From the NCBI GenBank assembly GCA_022661535.1, contig JAKULF010000002.1:744001-808000 (forward strand): 64,000 bases of DNA. Reading direction: 5' to 3'. This document shows, in pieces, positions 33,607-45,276 of the stretch. Below the pieces are notes generated by a model. It saw nothing but the letters and a program-made list of their open reading frames with translations, was not told the origin of the DNA and ran no database searches. The position numbers and the translations under genes were made by a program. Position 1 is the first letter of the stretch. Every line of letters starts with the position of its first letter. Origin of the DNA: Eutypa lata (Eukaryota; Ascomycota; Sordariomycetes; Xylariales; Diatrypaceae).

Positions 33607-36555
33607 TCTGCCTGCCAAAACACTAGCGTTCGTTTTATTACCCACCTAGCCGGAAAGACGGTAACTAAATTAGCTTGTATCTACGCCTTAATCTTATACA
33701 ATGGGGCCGTGTCTTTAGGCCAAGATTCACTAACAAGTTCCCAGTCAGCACCCTGCTGTCGCTCCCGCACATATCCATACACTGGCAACACATTAGTTAG
33801 GTCAATCAGTATACCCCCGGTGTTGTAGTAGTATAAGGAGATCTAGCTCTAGCATCTGAATTGGCAATGAACCTTGATTGTGTTGTGATACGAATTTATT
33901 CAATCTGGGCCACCATATGTATAATAATTATCCAACCATACCGGAGTCTAATAATACCGGGAGGTATACACCTGCCGAGGCATTGACAAGCAGCTCTCCA
34001 GGGACCGGGGCACCACAACAATATGCATATCACTGATATGAGCTGCAGCGAACACAACAAACCCTGAGCTCTAGCTAGCTAGCTAGACCATGAACACGTA
34101 ACTAAACTGAAATGAGGCCGGGATTATGATACCTTATCAGCTGCGAAAGCGAGAATGCCCATCAGGGCAGCTTAGGTCAGGCCTGAGTTAGGTAGTTTCC
34201 AATGATACTAAGAGTATCCTACTTACTATTCCTGTTCCGTTCCCATTCCCTGCCTACCTGTTCGAAGTCGTCGGAAACAAGGAGGTACGAGCCGCATCGT
34301 GCATTCCCACCCGAGATCGCCTCTATCAGCCCACCTGTCAGTCAGTCTGTCAGCCTTAGGTAGTTATGTAGTTAGGTAGGTGGCCAGCTAGAGGGGCCAC
34401 TCCTCTATTTTCCCCCTCGGAGTTGCACCATACCCGACAGCCTCTCTCTAGCACAAAGGGATCTGCATACCCCAAGGTCGGTCACAATGCTTTAGCCTAT
34501 TACATAGCGGCGTAACGATCACAACAGCTCAAGCTATCGCCTCTGCTCACCGCACTTTGAGGTTCGCGTTGGTGCAGTCATGGATATCTTCTACGACACC
34601 ACTGGTCGGCCTTTCATACATACGTCAATTATACCTCTGTTTGGCCAGGCCATTGGACAGGCGGCCATACCCCGGTGCTCTCTTGTTACACAGAACCGTT
34701 ACACGTCTCCTTGAAATCAAGTCTTATCTATGTACCTTTGCAAGAAGTGAAGGTGGAATAAACCCCTATCATACGATATGACGCTGTAGTCTATGGTAGG
34801 CGTTTATTAATAGTGCACCATAGCCGAAGATTGGTATTGTGTGCATGCGCTGTAGGTACGCCGAATAACAAACCCTTACTCTAAGCATATGACGATGCGA
34901 TACCACTTTATCTCTACTTCACCTTGTATATAGCAGAACTATCTTCCTTCTCCAGCTAATTGCGTATATTTTCCTGTCGGGTATGTTCAAAAATGTAGGC
35001 TTAGATTTAACAGATCCAGCTATGTAGCTCGACGTACCTTTAGATCCTGTAAGTAGTGCGTTTGTACGATGTCAGAAATGTTTGTATCCGTCTGATCGCG
35101 TTCTTGTTTGACGCGAGATATCAATGTAGGCTGATATAGGAATAATACGATCGCCGGGTCCTCCGTGGGTATCACAACATTCTGTCACGCTCATATAATA
35201 CCCACCCCAGTTTCCCCATTATCACGTCACGGAAGATTAACGAGACATACAGATGCGACTCTGTGCGCATCCGCCGCATAGTTATGTTCTAGATCAAACG
35301 GTCGATGACAACAAAGCAGGTAGGGGGCGTCAGCTTTGAAATCGCCGGAATGGTGGTGGGGAGCGGACGCGATTAGATTTTTCTACGTATGTATGTATGT
35401 GGGCAAGTAATAAGTTGGCACTTATTGATATTTGCTTGCTTCACTTCGTTTCAGTCTCCAATACTAGAAATGAGTTTAGGACCACGCAGCTAAGTATGGG
35501 TCTAGGTGACCCTAACGCAGGCCTGCCTGCCAGCCAGCCAGACACACTACCCCCTGAGCGAACGGGGAGATAAGTTTTGTTTCTTCTTTTTTCTTCCTTT
35601 CTTTCTTAGAACAATGGTAAGGAGGCTCCGAATGCTGCCTAGATTCTCACTAGACCCAGTCATTAGCTGCGCTGTTAAGAAACGGCATTCTGTAATTTCG
35701 TTTGACGGATAGATAGATGGGTGGCATAATATTGTCCGTACCTGGATTTTGCAGAATGATGCACACCAGCCCAACAAGCCAGATCGTCGCAGCCACGATG
35801 CTTACTAGTCCGGTATGGAGAGTAGGATTGGGGGCCTGGAAATGGATACTTCGATGTAGCAACCAACCGGCCAAAAAAGGGTGTATAGCAGAAGATCGTC
35901 GCGGAAGCCTGGGTGTTGTACAATGGAGGGGGCTTAATTTCCGCGTATACCTAAAGATAAAGAAAGCATTAAGGGCTTTGATTAGCATGCTGTGGTGCTG
36001 AATTAGCCGTAGGTAGCCTGCTTGTCTGGCTGAAAGCCTCGGACTCTTTAACGTGTTCTAGAAGCACATTAACGCCATTAATAGTTAGGCTCAGCCTTGC
36101 GTAATATAATACCCTAATCACCAACATCAGTCACCTTGTTAGGCTGTCAGGAATGACAAATAATCCAAGCCTGTAGCCCTTTCCTAGACAACACAATATG
36201 ATCAAATACAATCGGAATAAAGCAAACTTTGGAGCTTGAAAATGAGGATCATGTATTAGCTATCTAGCTTCTGTCGAAAGATAGTTCTTGTATCGTGCTA
36301 ATTCATATGAATCTGTATCAGTTTGGTATGCACACGATAAAAGCAATCCCTAGAATCGCTGTAGCACTCGTCGGATTATGTGATACACTGTCCTGGTACG
36401 TATCCAAGCTATTCATCCACTTGGCCGCCATGCTCTGATAGTGGTCGCCCAGCAAAAGCCTAGAATATACAAGCTAACCAACTTGCTGGTTATCAGAATA
36501 GAAAATCATAACACTGTTGAGAGTGTCGAGTTTCTGCTGCATCTGCACTACAGCC

Positions 36556-38235
36556 TCAGCTATCATTCGTACCATCGTCCTCACTGCCGTTCCCACCACT
36601 GTCTTCATCTCCACCATCGTCTTCGCCATCGTCGTCTTCGCTATCGTCATCGTTGCTATCGTCGTCGTCATCATCCTCGCTATCGCTGCTGTCATCTCGA
36701 TGTCCAATCTTCAGAGGCCGGGTCTCCTCCTTGAACTGGAAAACAAGATTGATATCACGCTCGTATGCCGCCTTTTTCCAGGCCTCAACAACCTTGTCAC
36801 TAGGAACAAACTTCGGGAAGCCGCACCAAGTGGCAGTGGCAGTCCTTTCCTTAAGCTTGAAAAGGAAATTGTGGATCGATGTAGAGTACAGCTCGCCGTC
36901 CTCGAAGTTCGTGCTGGAAAGAGACAATACGCGGAGCTTGGGCATGCGAGCTACGGCGTACGCAACTGCCAAGTAGAGCTCGTCGAGGAGATGCTGCGTC
37001 GGTGAGTAGCGGAATTGGTTAGGCGGCCACTCTTCGCTAGGTATCTTGCTGTCGTCGTGGTGGTACTGGTAACCCCAACTAGTCTGCCGTGGATTGGGTG
37101 TGGCGTCCTCCTCGAACAGCCACTTTCCGTCTGGAGTGACTATGTGGTACTTGACGTTGAGCTCCCGCAAGAAAGGCCAGAAGGGGAGGTTTTGTTCTGA
37201 GCGAGGATGCTTAGGCCAGAACAGTTGAGGAGACCCTAGAACACCCTGAAGTTGAAGGATTTCCAGGTTTTGGGACGCTTGGCGTATCGCTTTGGTAAAC
37301 CGGTCTTCAGTTTCGTCCAGCATGAGCATCGTAGGGGGGAAATTGATTTGGTTACCCGGTGGGAAGTATTCGCACCAGAGCCGTAACTCCTTGATTGATG
37401 GTTGGAAGGATTTGATTGCATCGGCGAGATCTAAGAAAGACATTAATATACATTATCTGCCCACTAATTAGCAATAGAAGTAAGGGGTCTTACTAGATCG
37501 GTTGGCTCGTCGGAGATCAAGGTCATGCTTCTCACAGTCCCAGAAATCCCATTCCACGCACTTTAGGTTGCTAAACCTAGACGTAATCAAGCCCATGGTC
37601 TCTGCGTCTAAGTACCTGCAATAATCGGCACCTAGAAGCCATAAGGTTCTGATGAAGGGGAACCCAGTCTTAGAGAAATTGGCGTGCTGTTCAAGGAGCC
37701 TTACTGGGGACATACAGTAACGCCAGTGCTCCAGATCCCAAAGCAGAGGACGATCTAGGGTCTTCCGTACGTTGCGGCTGTACACTGGGCTCCATTCCAT
37801 ATCGTCTGTAGGCGATTGCGCAGTGATATGCAGATCCATACCATACGAAGGACGTGCGGCATCAATTCGAAAGAGAAGATCAAAGAATCTCACAGTGTCG
37901 TTGGTGAAAATTCGAGAATTGATCAACTTCTCTACTTCGGTCTCAAAGCGAGTGCAGGCATGTGCATCATACTCAGGTAAAATGGCAGTGAAACGAATTG
38001 ATTTCACGCAGTTGATACGGTGAGGGTATCGAAAGAGGATGGTGTTAGCCGCAGCGATCCGTCTCCTGTCCAGATGAATGGTCCTGAAGGTCTTCTTTTC
38101 GATCACCTGTTGGAAGAAAGGACATGTCGAAGCTAGTCTGGCTACCTCTGGTCCATGTGTCGTGTGGTCGTCGCCAACAAGGGGGGCCGCGTAATGGAGG
38201 ATACGTTCCAGTACAAGATCAGGGAGATTTGCCAT
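36556..38235 (-). CDS. F-box-like protein with acidic C-terminal tail
   Basis: Predicted protein of 538 aa from two exons on the minus strand, 38235-37494 and 37430-36556, joined through a GTAAGA donor and a CTTAG acceptor (phase 1). The N-terminus has an F-box-like start, ANLPDLVLERILHYA, followed by CPFFQQVIEKKTFRTIHL; such proteins usually recruit SCF ubiquitin ligase substrates. The middle carries leucine-rich-repeat-like strands (RTLWLLGAD, NLKCVEWDFW, MPKLRVLSLSSTNF), fitting the common fungal F-box/LRR-type architecture. The last about 50 residues are a run of Asp, Glu, Ser, Asn and Gly. The start at 38235 is the first ATG; the frame stays open another 37 codons upstream without ATG, through an 18-bp repeat. 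Substrate unknown. Confidence 0.72.
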
Positions 38236-40357
38236 TCTGATTATTTCCACTTTGGGGGTAACTACATTTATAAGGGGTAAACAAGGAATCGACGATGCTG
38301 AAGGAAACGGCGATGCGGAAGGAATCGGCGATGTAGAAGGAACCAACGATGTTGAGTGAATCGGCGACGTTGAAAGAATAGAAAGAAATTGGTGACGAAG
38401 GAATCGTCGATGAAGAAATATTAGAAGTACCTAGGTCAACGTTGCTCTAGACTAGATCACTGGCTACTCAGGTACCTTAGATACTAATTGGAAACCTAAG
38501 TTTGCAACATGAAGGGATTGAGAGAGACCAACAATAAACAAGAAATTATCAAGGTATGTACTTCTGTAAGTAGGTGCAAAATAACGGGTCGTCGAGGTGA
38601 AAGAACGGTGTATGTACCTAACCTTCGCCAATATTAATCACAGGACCTGCATTCACTACATACCTAAAGGCAGGTACCTGGGTACATAAAGCAAATACTG
38701 AATGTGAACTGACGGTTAAATTCTCCTGCAGAATTAAAAACTTTACAGAGATGCTATCTATATTCTTGCCTTTGTGAACTTGAAGTATGTCTCCCCACCT
38801 ATGCCCATCTACCTAGGTAATGTTCTCCCCTTATCGTAGGGATTCGTAGATACTCCGCCAAACTACCGCTGCTGTTACGGTATCTATATAGATACATCCT
38901 GAAAGCTATGTTGCATAATCATGGGGCTGTGATAGCCCATAAAACTGATTACCCTTAACAACTCAGATCAGAGAAAGGGAGGAATCTAGCTCAGTGGCCT
39001 CCATTGCAGACGGCTCTACTTATACAAAGTAGTACAAAGACGGATGCCTTGTAATGAAAATTACTCCCCAGGCTTCCATCCTATCTCCAAAGTGATATTT
39101 ACGTATTATGCAGACCTATCAAGCACCTGCTGTAACAAATACCAGCAATCTTAGAAGAGTCTGCTTATTTGAATTGGTTGTTATTTGTTATCAACAAGAG
39201 GTAGTTGTATTTTGTTTAAACTAAGTACCTAGGTATGTAGATCAGGATTCTTTAATGGTTTTCGTGCCCCTCCCAAACCGTATTGACTATTATCAATGCA
39301 TGGTCAAGATTACTGGGAATATCAGTTCGTTCAGAGGAGAGAAGTTCATTTGAGGAACAAACTAATTTAATATACTAAAGTGTACCAGTTTCTATTCGAG
39401 CCTGCAAACCTATCCCTCAAACGGGTTAATAGAGAATTGGAGCAGAATCATGCTTTGTGTTAGCACTTGCCGTAAACATTATTGTGCTTAGTCTTGCAGT
39501 CACTGTAGCATTATTGGCCCAGCCTAATTATCAATAAAAAGACAGGACATCGGTTCACATTCATGGCTGATAACAAGATTTTGTTAACAAGTTATTAATT
39601 ACACAGAGCTCTATCAAAATCTGAACACATTGATAGAAAGCACAAAGGGTTTCAATTAAGACAACAGGGAGTAGAAAGATGGCATAACACAATATGGGCT
39701 AACATGTTACAAGTAACATATTGCAAAGCAACGTTGCTATTGCTTTGGTATAAATAGTCTCCAGCTACGGAAAGCTCTATTCGCAACTTACCATTTGCAT
39801 TAATAACTTCAAAGCCGTCAATCGTCAAATTCTGCTGTGTTCGTTGCACCCACCCGCTATCCCCGTCATCTATACCTTTGAACAAGTTACAAGGCGGCAG
39901 TAAAAGGAAGGCGAAGCGACAAAAATGAGATAATAATAGGGGGCTTACCTATAAGCGTTCTTGTTTGCTATGCCCGGCAGGACTACCGTTAACTAGCCTC
40001 GCTCGCCGAAAAAGGGGTTCTTCGTCGTACGCAAGCCAGCCAAGCTGGCAGCAGCAGCGTGCTATCACAGGTGCCGCAGCCCACAAGCCGGTGGTAGCAG
40101 CCTTGCTGCTGCCGCTATCGCAACCAACTTAGGAGGCTCGCTCTAATATATTTTGTGGCATAAATAGCCTAACTAGACAGAGACAAAGAACTGAAGCATT
40201 GTCTATTTTGGCGGTTTGTATATTTGAGTAGGTGTTTATACGTCACGGTTTTAGTCCTATGTGTCTATTGTGTTGGACGTCTAATCACTAGAGCAAAACC
40301 CCTTCTACATATCCAAGAAGCTCAAGTCAACAGCCACTATTACAATCAAAACCAAAC
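38236..40357. other. Intergenic region between F-box-like gene and GH105 gene
   Basis: 2.1 kb. It starts with an 18-bp tandem repeat (38285-38417), continues as AT-rich DNA with frequent TACCTAGG-type words, and contains a distinct GC-rich island at about 39955-40135 with a CAG/CTG inverted repeat. A minus-strand open frame at 39652-39885 has no recognised motif. No gene can be supported. Confidence 0.4.
38285..38417. repeat. Degenerate 18-bp tandem repeat
   Basis: Five adjacent 18-bp units with consensus GGAATCGGCGATGTTGAA fill 38285-38374, with two to five differences each. A sixth unit lies at 38400-38417 after a 25-base gap. On the minus strand the units read as a Pro/Ser/Ala repeat (IPSAS) in frame with the F-box-like protein but upstream of its first ATG, so the repeat is probably in the 5' leader. 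Confidence 0.8.
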
Positions 40358-41648
40358 TCAATTCCGCAGCCTCTCAACTTCGAGTGAGGCAAGAACGTAG
40401 GCGTTGGATCCAAGGACGTTGTTGTACTCGATTGGTCGCGTGACGTAGTACTATCGGATTTGTTAGCGTAGCTTCTGACGGCAAGGAGAACGTATCTCAG
40501 GGGTCTATATTACTCACCTCGTAAGACGCGGTCGAGTTCAGACTGCATACCGACACCGTCCCATTATACCCGAGGATGGAATCGGGCTCGTAGACAACGA
40601 ACGTGCTAGTCAGGTAGTCGTAGGCCCGAGTTGCGATCTTCACAGCGGCATCCTTGAATTCGCAGTCGATATACCCAAGACGGGCGCCCTTGAGCAGCGC
40701 ATACGTGAACATGGCGCTACCGCTCGACTCGATGTAATTACCCTCCTTGCCCGGAAGGTCCATGATCTGCCACCAGGCGCCAGTATTCGGATCAGCAGCG
40801 CTGACAACAGCCGCAGCGAGGCTCTGGTATTTCTTGCGCAGCAGGTCCAAGTACACCGCACCCGTAGCGGCGTCAGACGACAGGAGCTCGACCGTATCCA
40901 CCAGTGCCATGAGGTACCACCCAAGTGCACGGTCCCACACGTGCGGACTCGCGCCGGTGACAGCATTGGCCCAGACAGCGGTGCCAGAGGCATCGTAGCC
41001 GTGGGTGAGGAGGCCGGTCTCCGCGACGTGCGTGCGGTTCCACAGCAAGTCGACCTGGTAGTACATGTCTTGGAGGGCCTCGGCAGCGGCAGCGCTGTCA
41101 ACGGGAGCGGTCTTGGTGCTGGTGTAGAGGGTGTAGAAGGGCGCGAGCGAGTACATGCCGTCGAGGTAGCTCCACTCCGGGTAGGTGAAGTACCAGAGCC
41201 CGCCGATGGGGTTGCGACGGTTGAGGTCGATGCTCTTCCGTAGGGAGTCAGCCGCTGCGCCGAAAGAGTGGTTACCCGAAGAGGAGGACAGCTCCAATAG
41301 CGCCATGCCGTTCGATAGCCGGTCTAAGGGGTACGTCATGGCGATGTGCGAGGCGTTCAGGACGTACGGAACGACGGAGGCGGCGCTCTCCTCAATGTAC
41401 GCTTGTATATCGGCCGTGGTGTTGGGATACTGCTTGACGAGGGCAAGGAAGGCCTTCTGCGTGAACCCGGCCTGCAGCAGCTCAGACACGCCGCCCTGGC
41501 CCGTCATGATACCCTGTCTGCGAGATATGATGCTGGATGCCATCCATTTCGAGAAATCCGCCTTAGCTGCTCTGGGAGCGGCAGCTGCTTCGGTGAAGAA
41601 ACAGGCAAAGGCGGCGACAACCGCGGTCAGGTGAACCTGGGGTTTCAT
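40358..41648 (-). CDS. GH105 unsaturated rhamnogalacturonyl hydrolase, secreted
   Basis: Secreted enzyme of 407 aa that hydrolyses unsaturated galacturonyl residues from pectin fragments left by rhamnogalacturonan lyases. Exons on the minus strand are 41648-40518 and 40450-40358; the splice restores TASYE to YYVTRPIEYNN and the usual C-terminal helix ending VERLRN. The signal peptide covers about residues 1-23 (ends TEAAAA). Family landmarks: YPEWSYLDGMYSLAPFY, HGYDASG with the likely catalytic D219, HVWDRALGWYLMALVD, and SGSAMFTYALLKGARLGY. The ATG at 41648 precedes the signal sequence; further upstream the frame is open but lacks another ATG. Together with GH67 and GH51 in this window it suggests use of pectin and hemicellulose. 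Confidence 0.95.
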
Positions 41649-44042
41649 TCTTGTGTTGCTGCTGCCGTGCGGTGTGGTATTCCCATGAATAGGCCGAAAT
41701 GTTTGTTGATTGAATGCCTCACCGAATTCCGGGATGTAGCTGACATACAATCAAGATCCGACGTTCCGGGACACGCACGCACACGGAGAAGGATGATGGA
41801 GGTCAGATACGGTTACCAAAGAAAGAAAGGTTGCATTGGTGGTTTTAATGGTTGGTCTGTTTGGGAAAAGAGCGAGTGAGAAAAGAGGCCCGTCCTTAAT
41901 AATACCTACATCTATGTACCAACAAGATAGCCACGACTAGGCATTACCAACATTTCTTTTGTGATCAAATGAGGTATGTAAGGGATTGAGAAGATCCTGT
42001 TTCTCGGATGACAGCTTGGGTAGCTGGGCCGTGGAACTTTCGGCTCGACTTGGTCCTAATTGGCTACAATGGCTCCCATATCCACTGGAGCCCCCTAAAT
42101 GCTGCTAAGTTAGTCCTCCCGTGCCGCAAGTCCCGCATATTTAATTTACCAGACTAAACTCCATTAAACATTTAATTATGTGAGAACTATTGTCAGTTCA
42201 ACTATATCAAGATTGCAATTATATTTATATATCTTCAATATGTCTGCCAGACTAAGGCCAGTGGTCTGTATTGAATGAAGTTGTATTATGATAACGCTAG
42301 CACTTGACGTTGCGTAGTGACTCTTGATAAACCATACCATCTGCTTGCAACCGTCCGTCAACAGCGGTGATATGCCACGTTAACTGCGTAGCACAACGTG
42401 TTATATCGAGTCACCTAAAATCATCTACTATATGAGGAAATTAATAACTATTATCTCACGCAATTTATCATTCTTATGGTTATATTTTTAGATGTTATCA
42501 GCTTCCATTATCATCATGTAATAATGATCTACTTCATGACACCATCCCGTCTTCAAACATTTCTAACAACAGGGGAACGGAGGCATATGTGATTACATGG
42601 CACATATAGCAGATGTGCAGTTGCGGCGGAACCTGCGCCGCAGACGGGAGGCAGAATGCATGGAAGGATTCAAGCTTCTAGAAAAGGCACAGCAGAGAGC
42701 TCTAGCTTGAAGTGGGATGAATTGCTACCGTCGCACAACTAGTTAACCTCCTCGACAACGTCTGATTGATGCGGGGAGGTTTAGCTCGCTAATATATCAA
42801 CAGTTCTAGCTATTCATACCGTCATTATTGTATAACTTTACCCTCAGTATATGCCGGAAGAGGAAAGGTCGCACGAATTGTTACAACTCGGCCGGGAACT
42901 GGCCGAGCGACACTGGGCATCCCATGGCAAGTTGCATGAGCTATCTAGGAAGAGTAATTGACCGAATGTTACCACGGCATCGCCCGGGGCGTCCCGATTC
43001 CCGCAAACCCCATGGGAATCCTCGCGGGGACGTTCTCGCGTATGCGTCGAATAGGAGCGGGAGCGGGGGGCAGGGGGCAGGGAAGGACGGAAGAGAAGAG
43101 AAGATAAATGGAATAAACCAGAAGCCCAGTGAGGTGTGAATCGTCCGATGAAATCTTGATTGCCCCTATTTGCTGTGCTCTTTGGGTAGCATTGGCCTGC
43201 ATTATGTCGCCTTGTGGGTGCGTCGCACTACCTGTTGAAGATTGCATGAGGCGCAATGGGCTGAAAAGACATATAGTAAACTAGTGCTATATCCATCACG
43301 CTGCAGATACAACATCATACGAAAGAGGAGATGGCAAGCGGTCGCAACAATTGGAGAATTCGATAGACGAGGAAAAGTACGTGTCAGCACTGCAGGAGAG
43401 GTCTCACATTGGTTCGCCCAGAACCTGGGTTAACCCACACATAATCGTTCTAGAAAACCCGGCAGGGTCGCATTCCGACCCTCAGCCCCGAATCTAGCTG
43501 ACGCTTTCTCGCATCGATAGTTCCTCCATACAAAACGCCAGCTAGCTCAATTACCCCAATTCTTTTTTTTTTTTCGTTTCGCAACTGCAACCTGGGATAA
43601 GCAGCAAGGATCTCCCTCCCAAGCGCTGAGAAGAAGTGCGTATGTACGTACGAATCAGACGTGTGAGGTGAACACGAGTTTCGACTTATAACGTAACTAA
43701 CTTCCCCCCCTTCGAACTCCGCACCTAAAGAAAAAGCCTCCCCCGGAAATGTCTATCCTTCATCCTCATCCTCATCCTTTGGTGGAAACCGCCAAGCTAG
43801 TTGACAGCTAGCTAGCTAGTAAAAGAAAAGAGAAGAATTTGGATAAGAACGACTAGTTTGGACGTTGGATGTGCGCCCATCACCCCCACGCCCTTGAGCC
43901 GCTATCAACTTCGTGGCGCCTAAGCTGATGCTCGCCGATTGCGCCCTCAAATACACGGATACTGCGGTAGACCTTGGCCGTTTAGTAGATCGCAGTAATA
44001 GCACTACTAGTGGTGGCTAGGACCAACGACAACATAGCGGCG
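41649..44042. other. Intergenic region upstream of second PTH11-like gene
   Basis: 2.4 kb, no supported gene. The left end is the GH105 promoter. A GC-rich hairpin (TGCGGCG, six bases, CGCCGCA) lies near 42624, a poly-T run near 43564 and an AGCTAGCTAGCTAG microsatellite near 43805. Short open frames in 42828-43433 show no motif. Confidence 0.4.
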
Positions 44043-45276
44043 ATGGGGTACCGACGAAGTTTGAGCGCGGCAATGGTGACCTTCCTAGTGGTTGACACTA
44101 TTGCCATAGCCGGCCGCGTGTATGTCCGGACCAAGTTGAAGGGCCGATCATTCGGGCTGGATGATTATGCTCTGATCTTAACATATGTTAGCACCTGTGT
44201 CTGAAACCCGTCTGAATCTGTCAGTATATGATGTAGTGCGGCGCTGACTCAGACCACCATCAGGTTGGATATATCATTCATTGCGCTATGGGCTTCACGT
44301 CCATGAGCTATGGATACGCCGCAGAGGAGGATAACCCGCACTACGATGCGGCGGAATCAAAGAGAGTACGGCAACTTACTCTTTACATCTGCATGGAAGT
44401 TTTATGTCTTTGCTAACAGGCTACGCAGTATTACTTCGCAAACCAACTATGCGTCTATATCTCATCGGGCCTCGTCAAGCTAGCCGTGGCATTGGTGCTC
44501 TACCGACTAGCGGTATCCAAGCGTCTTCGCTGGATTCTACTCACCTCTATGTTCATAGTAGGGGTCTGGACCGTGGTTATGACACTATACACATCCTGGT
44601 TATGCGCTCAGAAGGGGACATCCAATTACGCTGGTAGCGATACGTGTAGGAATATTGGCTACTTCCGCACTATCTCAAATATCTTCATCGACTACTTCTA
44701 CGCCCTCCTACCCATATACATGCTTTGGAACATCCAGATGTCTACTAAGTTGAAAATAACCGTACTGCTCCTACTCGGCCTAGGAGCCTTGTAAGTGGAC
44801 CCACCCCCCCCTCCCCCCTATTCAGTCAACTAGACACAAAAAAGCGATCTTCAGGACATAAACAATTTGAATATTAACCAATTCCCCACTGCAGCGCAAG
44901 CTCCGCAACCATCGTCAAACTCGTCGTCATCATCAGGTTAACGCATGCCTCCAAAGTAGAGGAGGAGGGTCTGCACTATGACCTGCTCCTCTGGGCGGAT
45001 ATCGAGCTGGGGCTCGCCATCTTCTGCGCCTCGGCGGCGGCGCTGCGGCCGCTACTCAAGCACATTCCGGGAGTCTGGGAGGCGTTCCGAACGCCGCGGA
45101 CGCACAAGAGCCACGCGAGCGACTCGGTCGCTAACGGGCCGTACCGCACGATAGGCCCCGAGAGCGAGCTGGAGCGGCTAGATGCTATGGGGAGGTCGGT
45201 TTCGGTCCAGAATGACCAGGTGTCTAAAGGAGATAGGAAATGTGGTGGTTTGAGAGTGGGGGAGGGTGCCTTGTAA
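44043..45276 (+). CDS. PTH11-type rhodopsin-domain membrane protein (second copy)
   Basis: Second member of the fungal rhodopsin-like family in this window, 332 aa. Exons 44043-44186, 44264-44365, 44420-44790 and 44895-45276 sum to 999 nt. It shows the same plan as the gene at 4571-5825: a first helix (VTFLVVDTIAIAGRVYV), the conserved GLDDYALILTY, a helix with ISSGLVKLAVALVLYRL, a cysteine-bearing loop (DTCRNIGYF), IDYFYALLPIYMLWNIQ, the VLLLLGLGAFASSATIVKLVV helix, and a final ADIELGLAIFCASAAALRPLL segment. The C-terminal tail is polar. The first intron (44187-44263) has a weaker GTTAGC donor but a good CTGAC branch site. The start at 44043 leaves a short N-terminus; an upstream exon is possible. 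Ligand and function are unknown. Confidence 0.85.

Larger units (their letters stand above)
29949..36555. other. 6.6-kb gene-poor, AT-rich region
   Basis: No coding sequence can be supported. Short open frames (for example 35650-35988 minus, with one hydrophobic stretch, and 35717-36001 plus over the same bases) lack any motif. Visible texture: GCTAGCTAGC-type microsatellites near 30177 and 34073, a CT-run near 30675, TATG repeats near 35385, a strongly AT-rich block at about 32040-32290, a 15-bp tandem duplication at 33273-33302 and a short hairpin at 33567-33606. It could be degraded transposon DNA, but no recognisable open reading frame or terminal repeat was found. Confidence 0.4.

Noticed and set aside
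35650..36001. Overlapping open frames on both strands with one hydrophobic stretch
   Set aside because: Both strands are open over the same bases, no motif, and no supporting splice signals.
30170..43820. GCTAGCTAGC clusters as candidate CRISPR-like or regulatory repeats
   Set aside because: They are simple microsatellites at 30177, 34073 and 43805 with no spacer structure.
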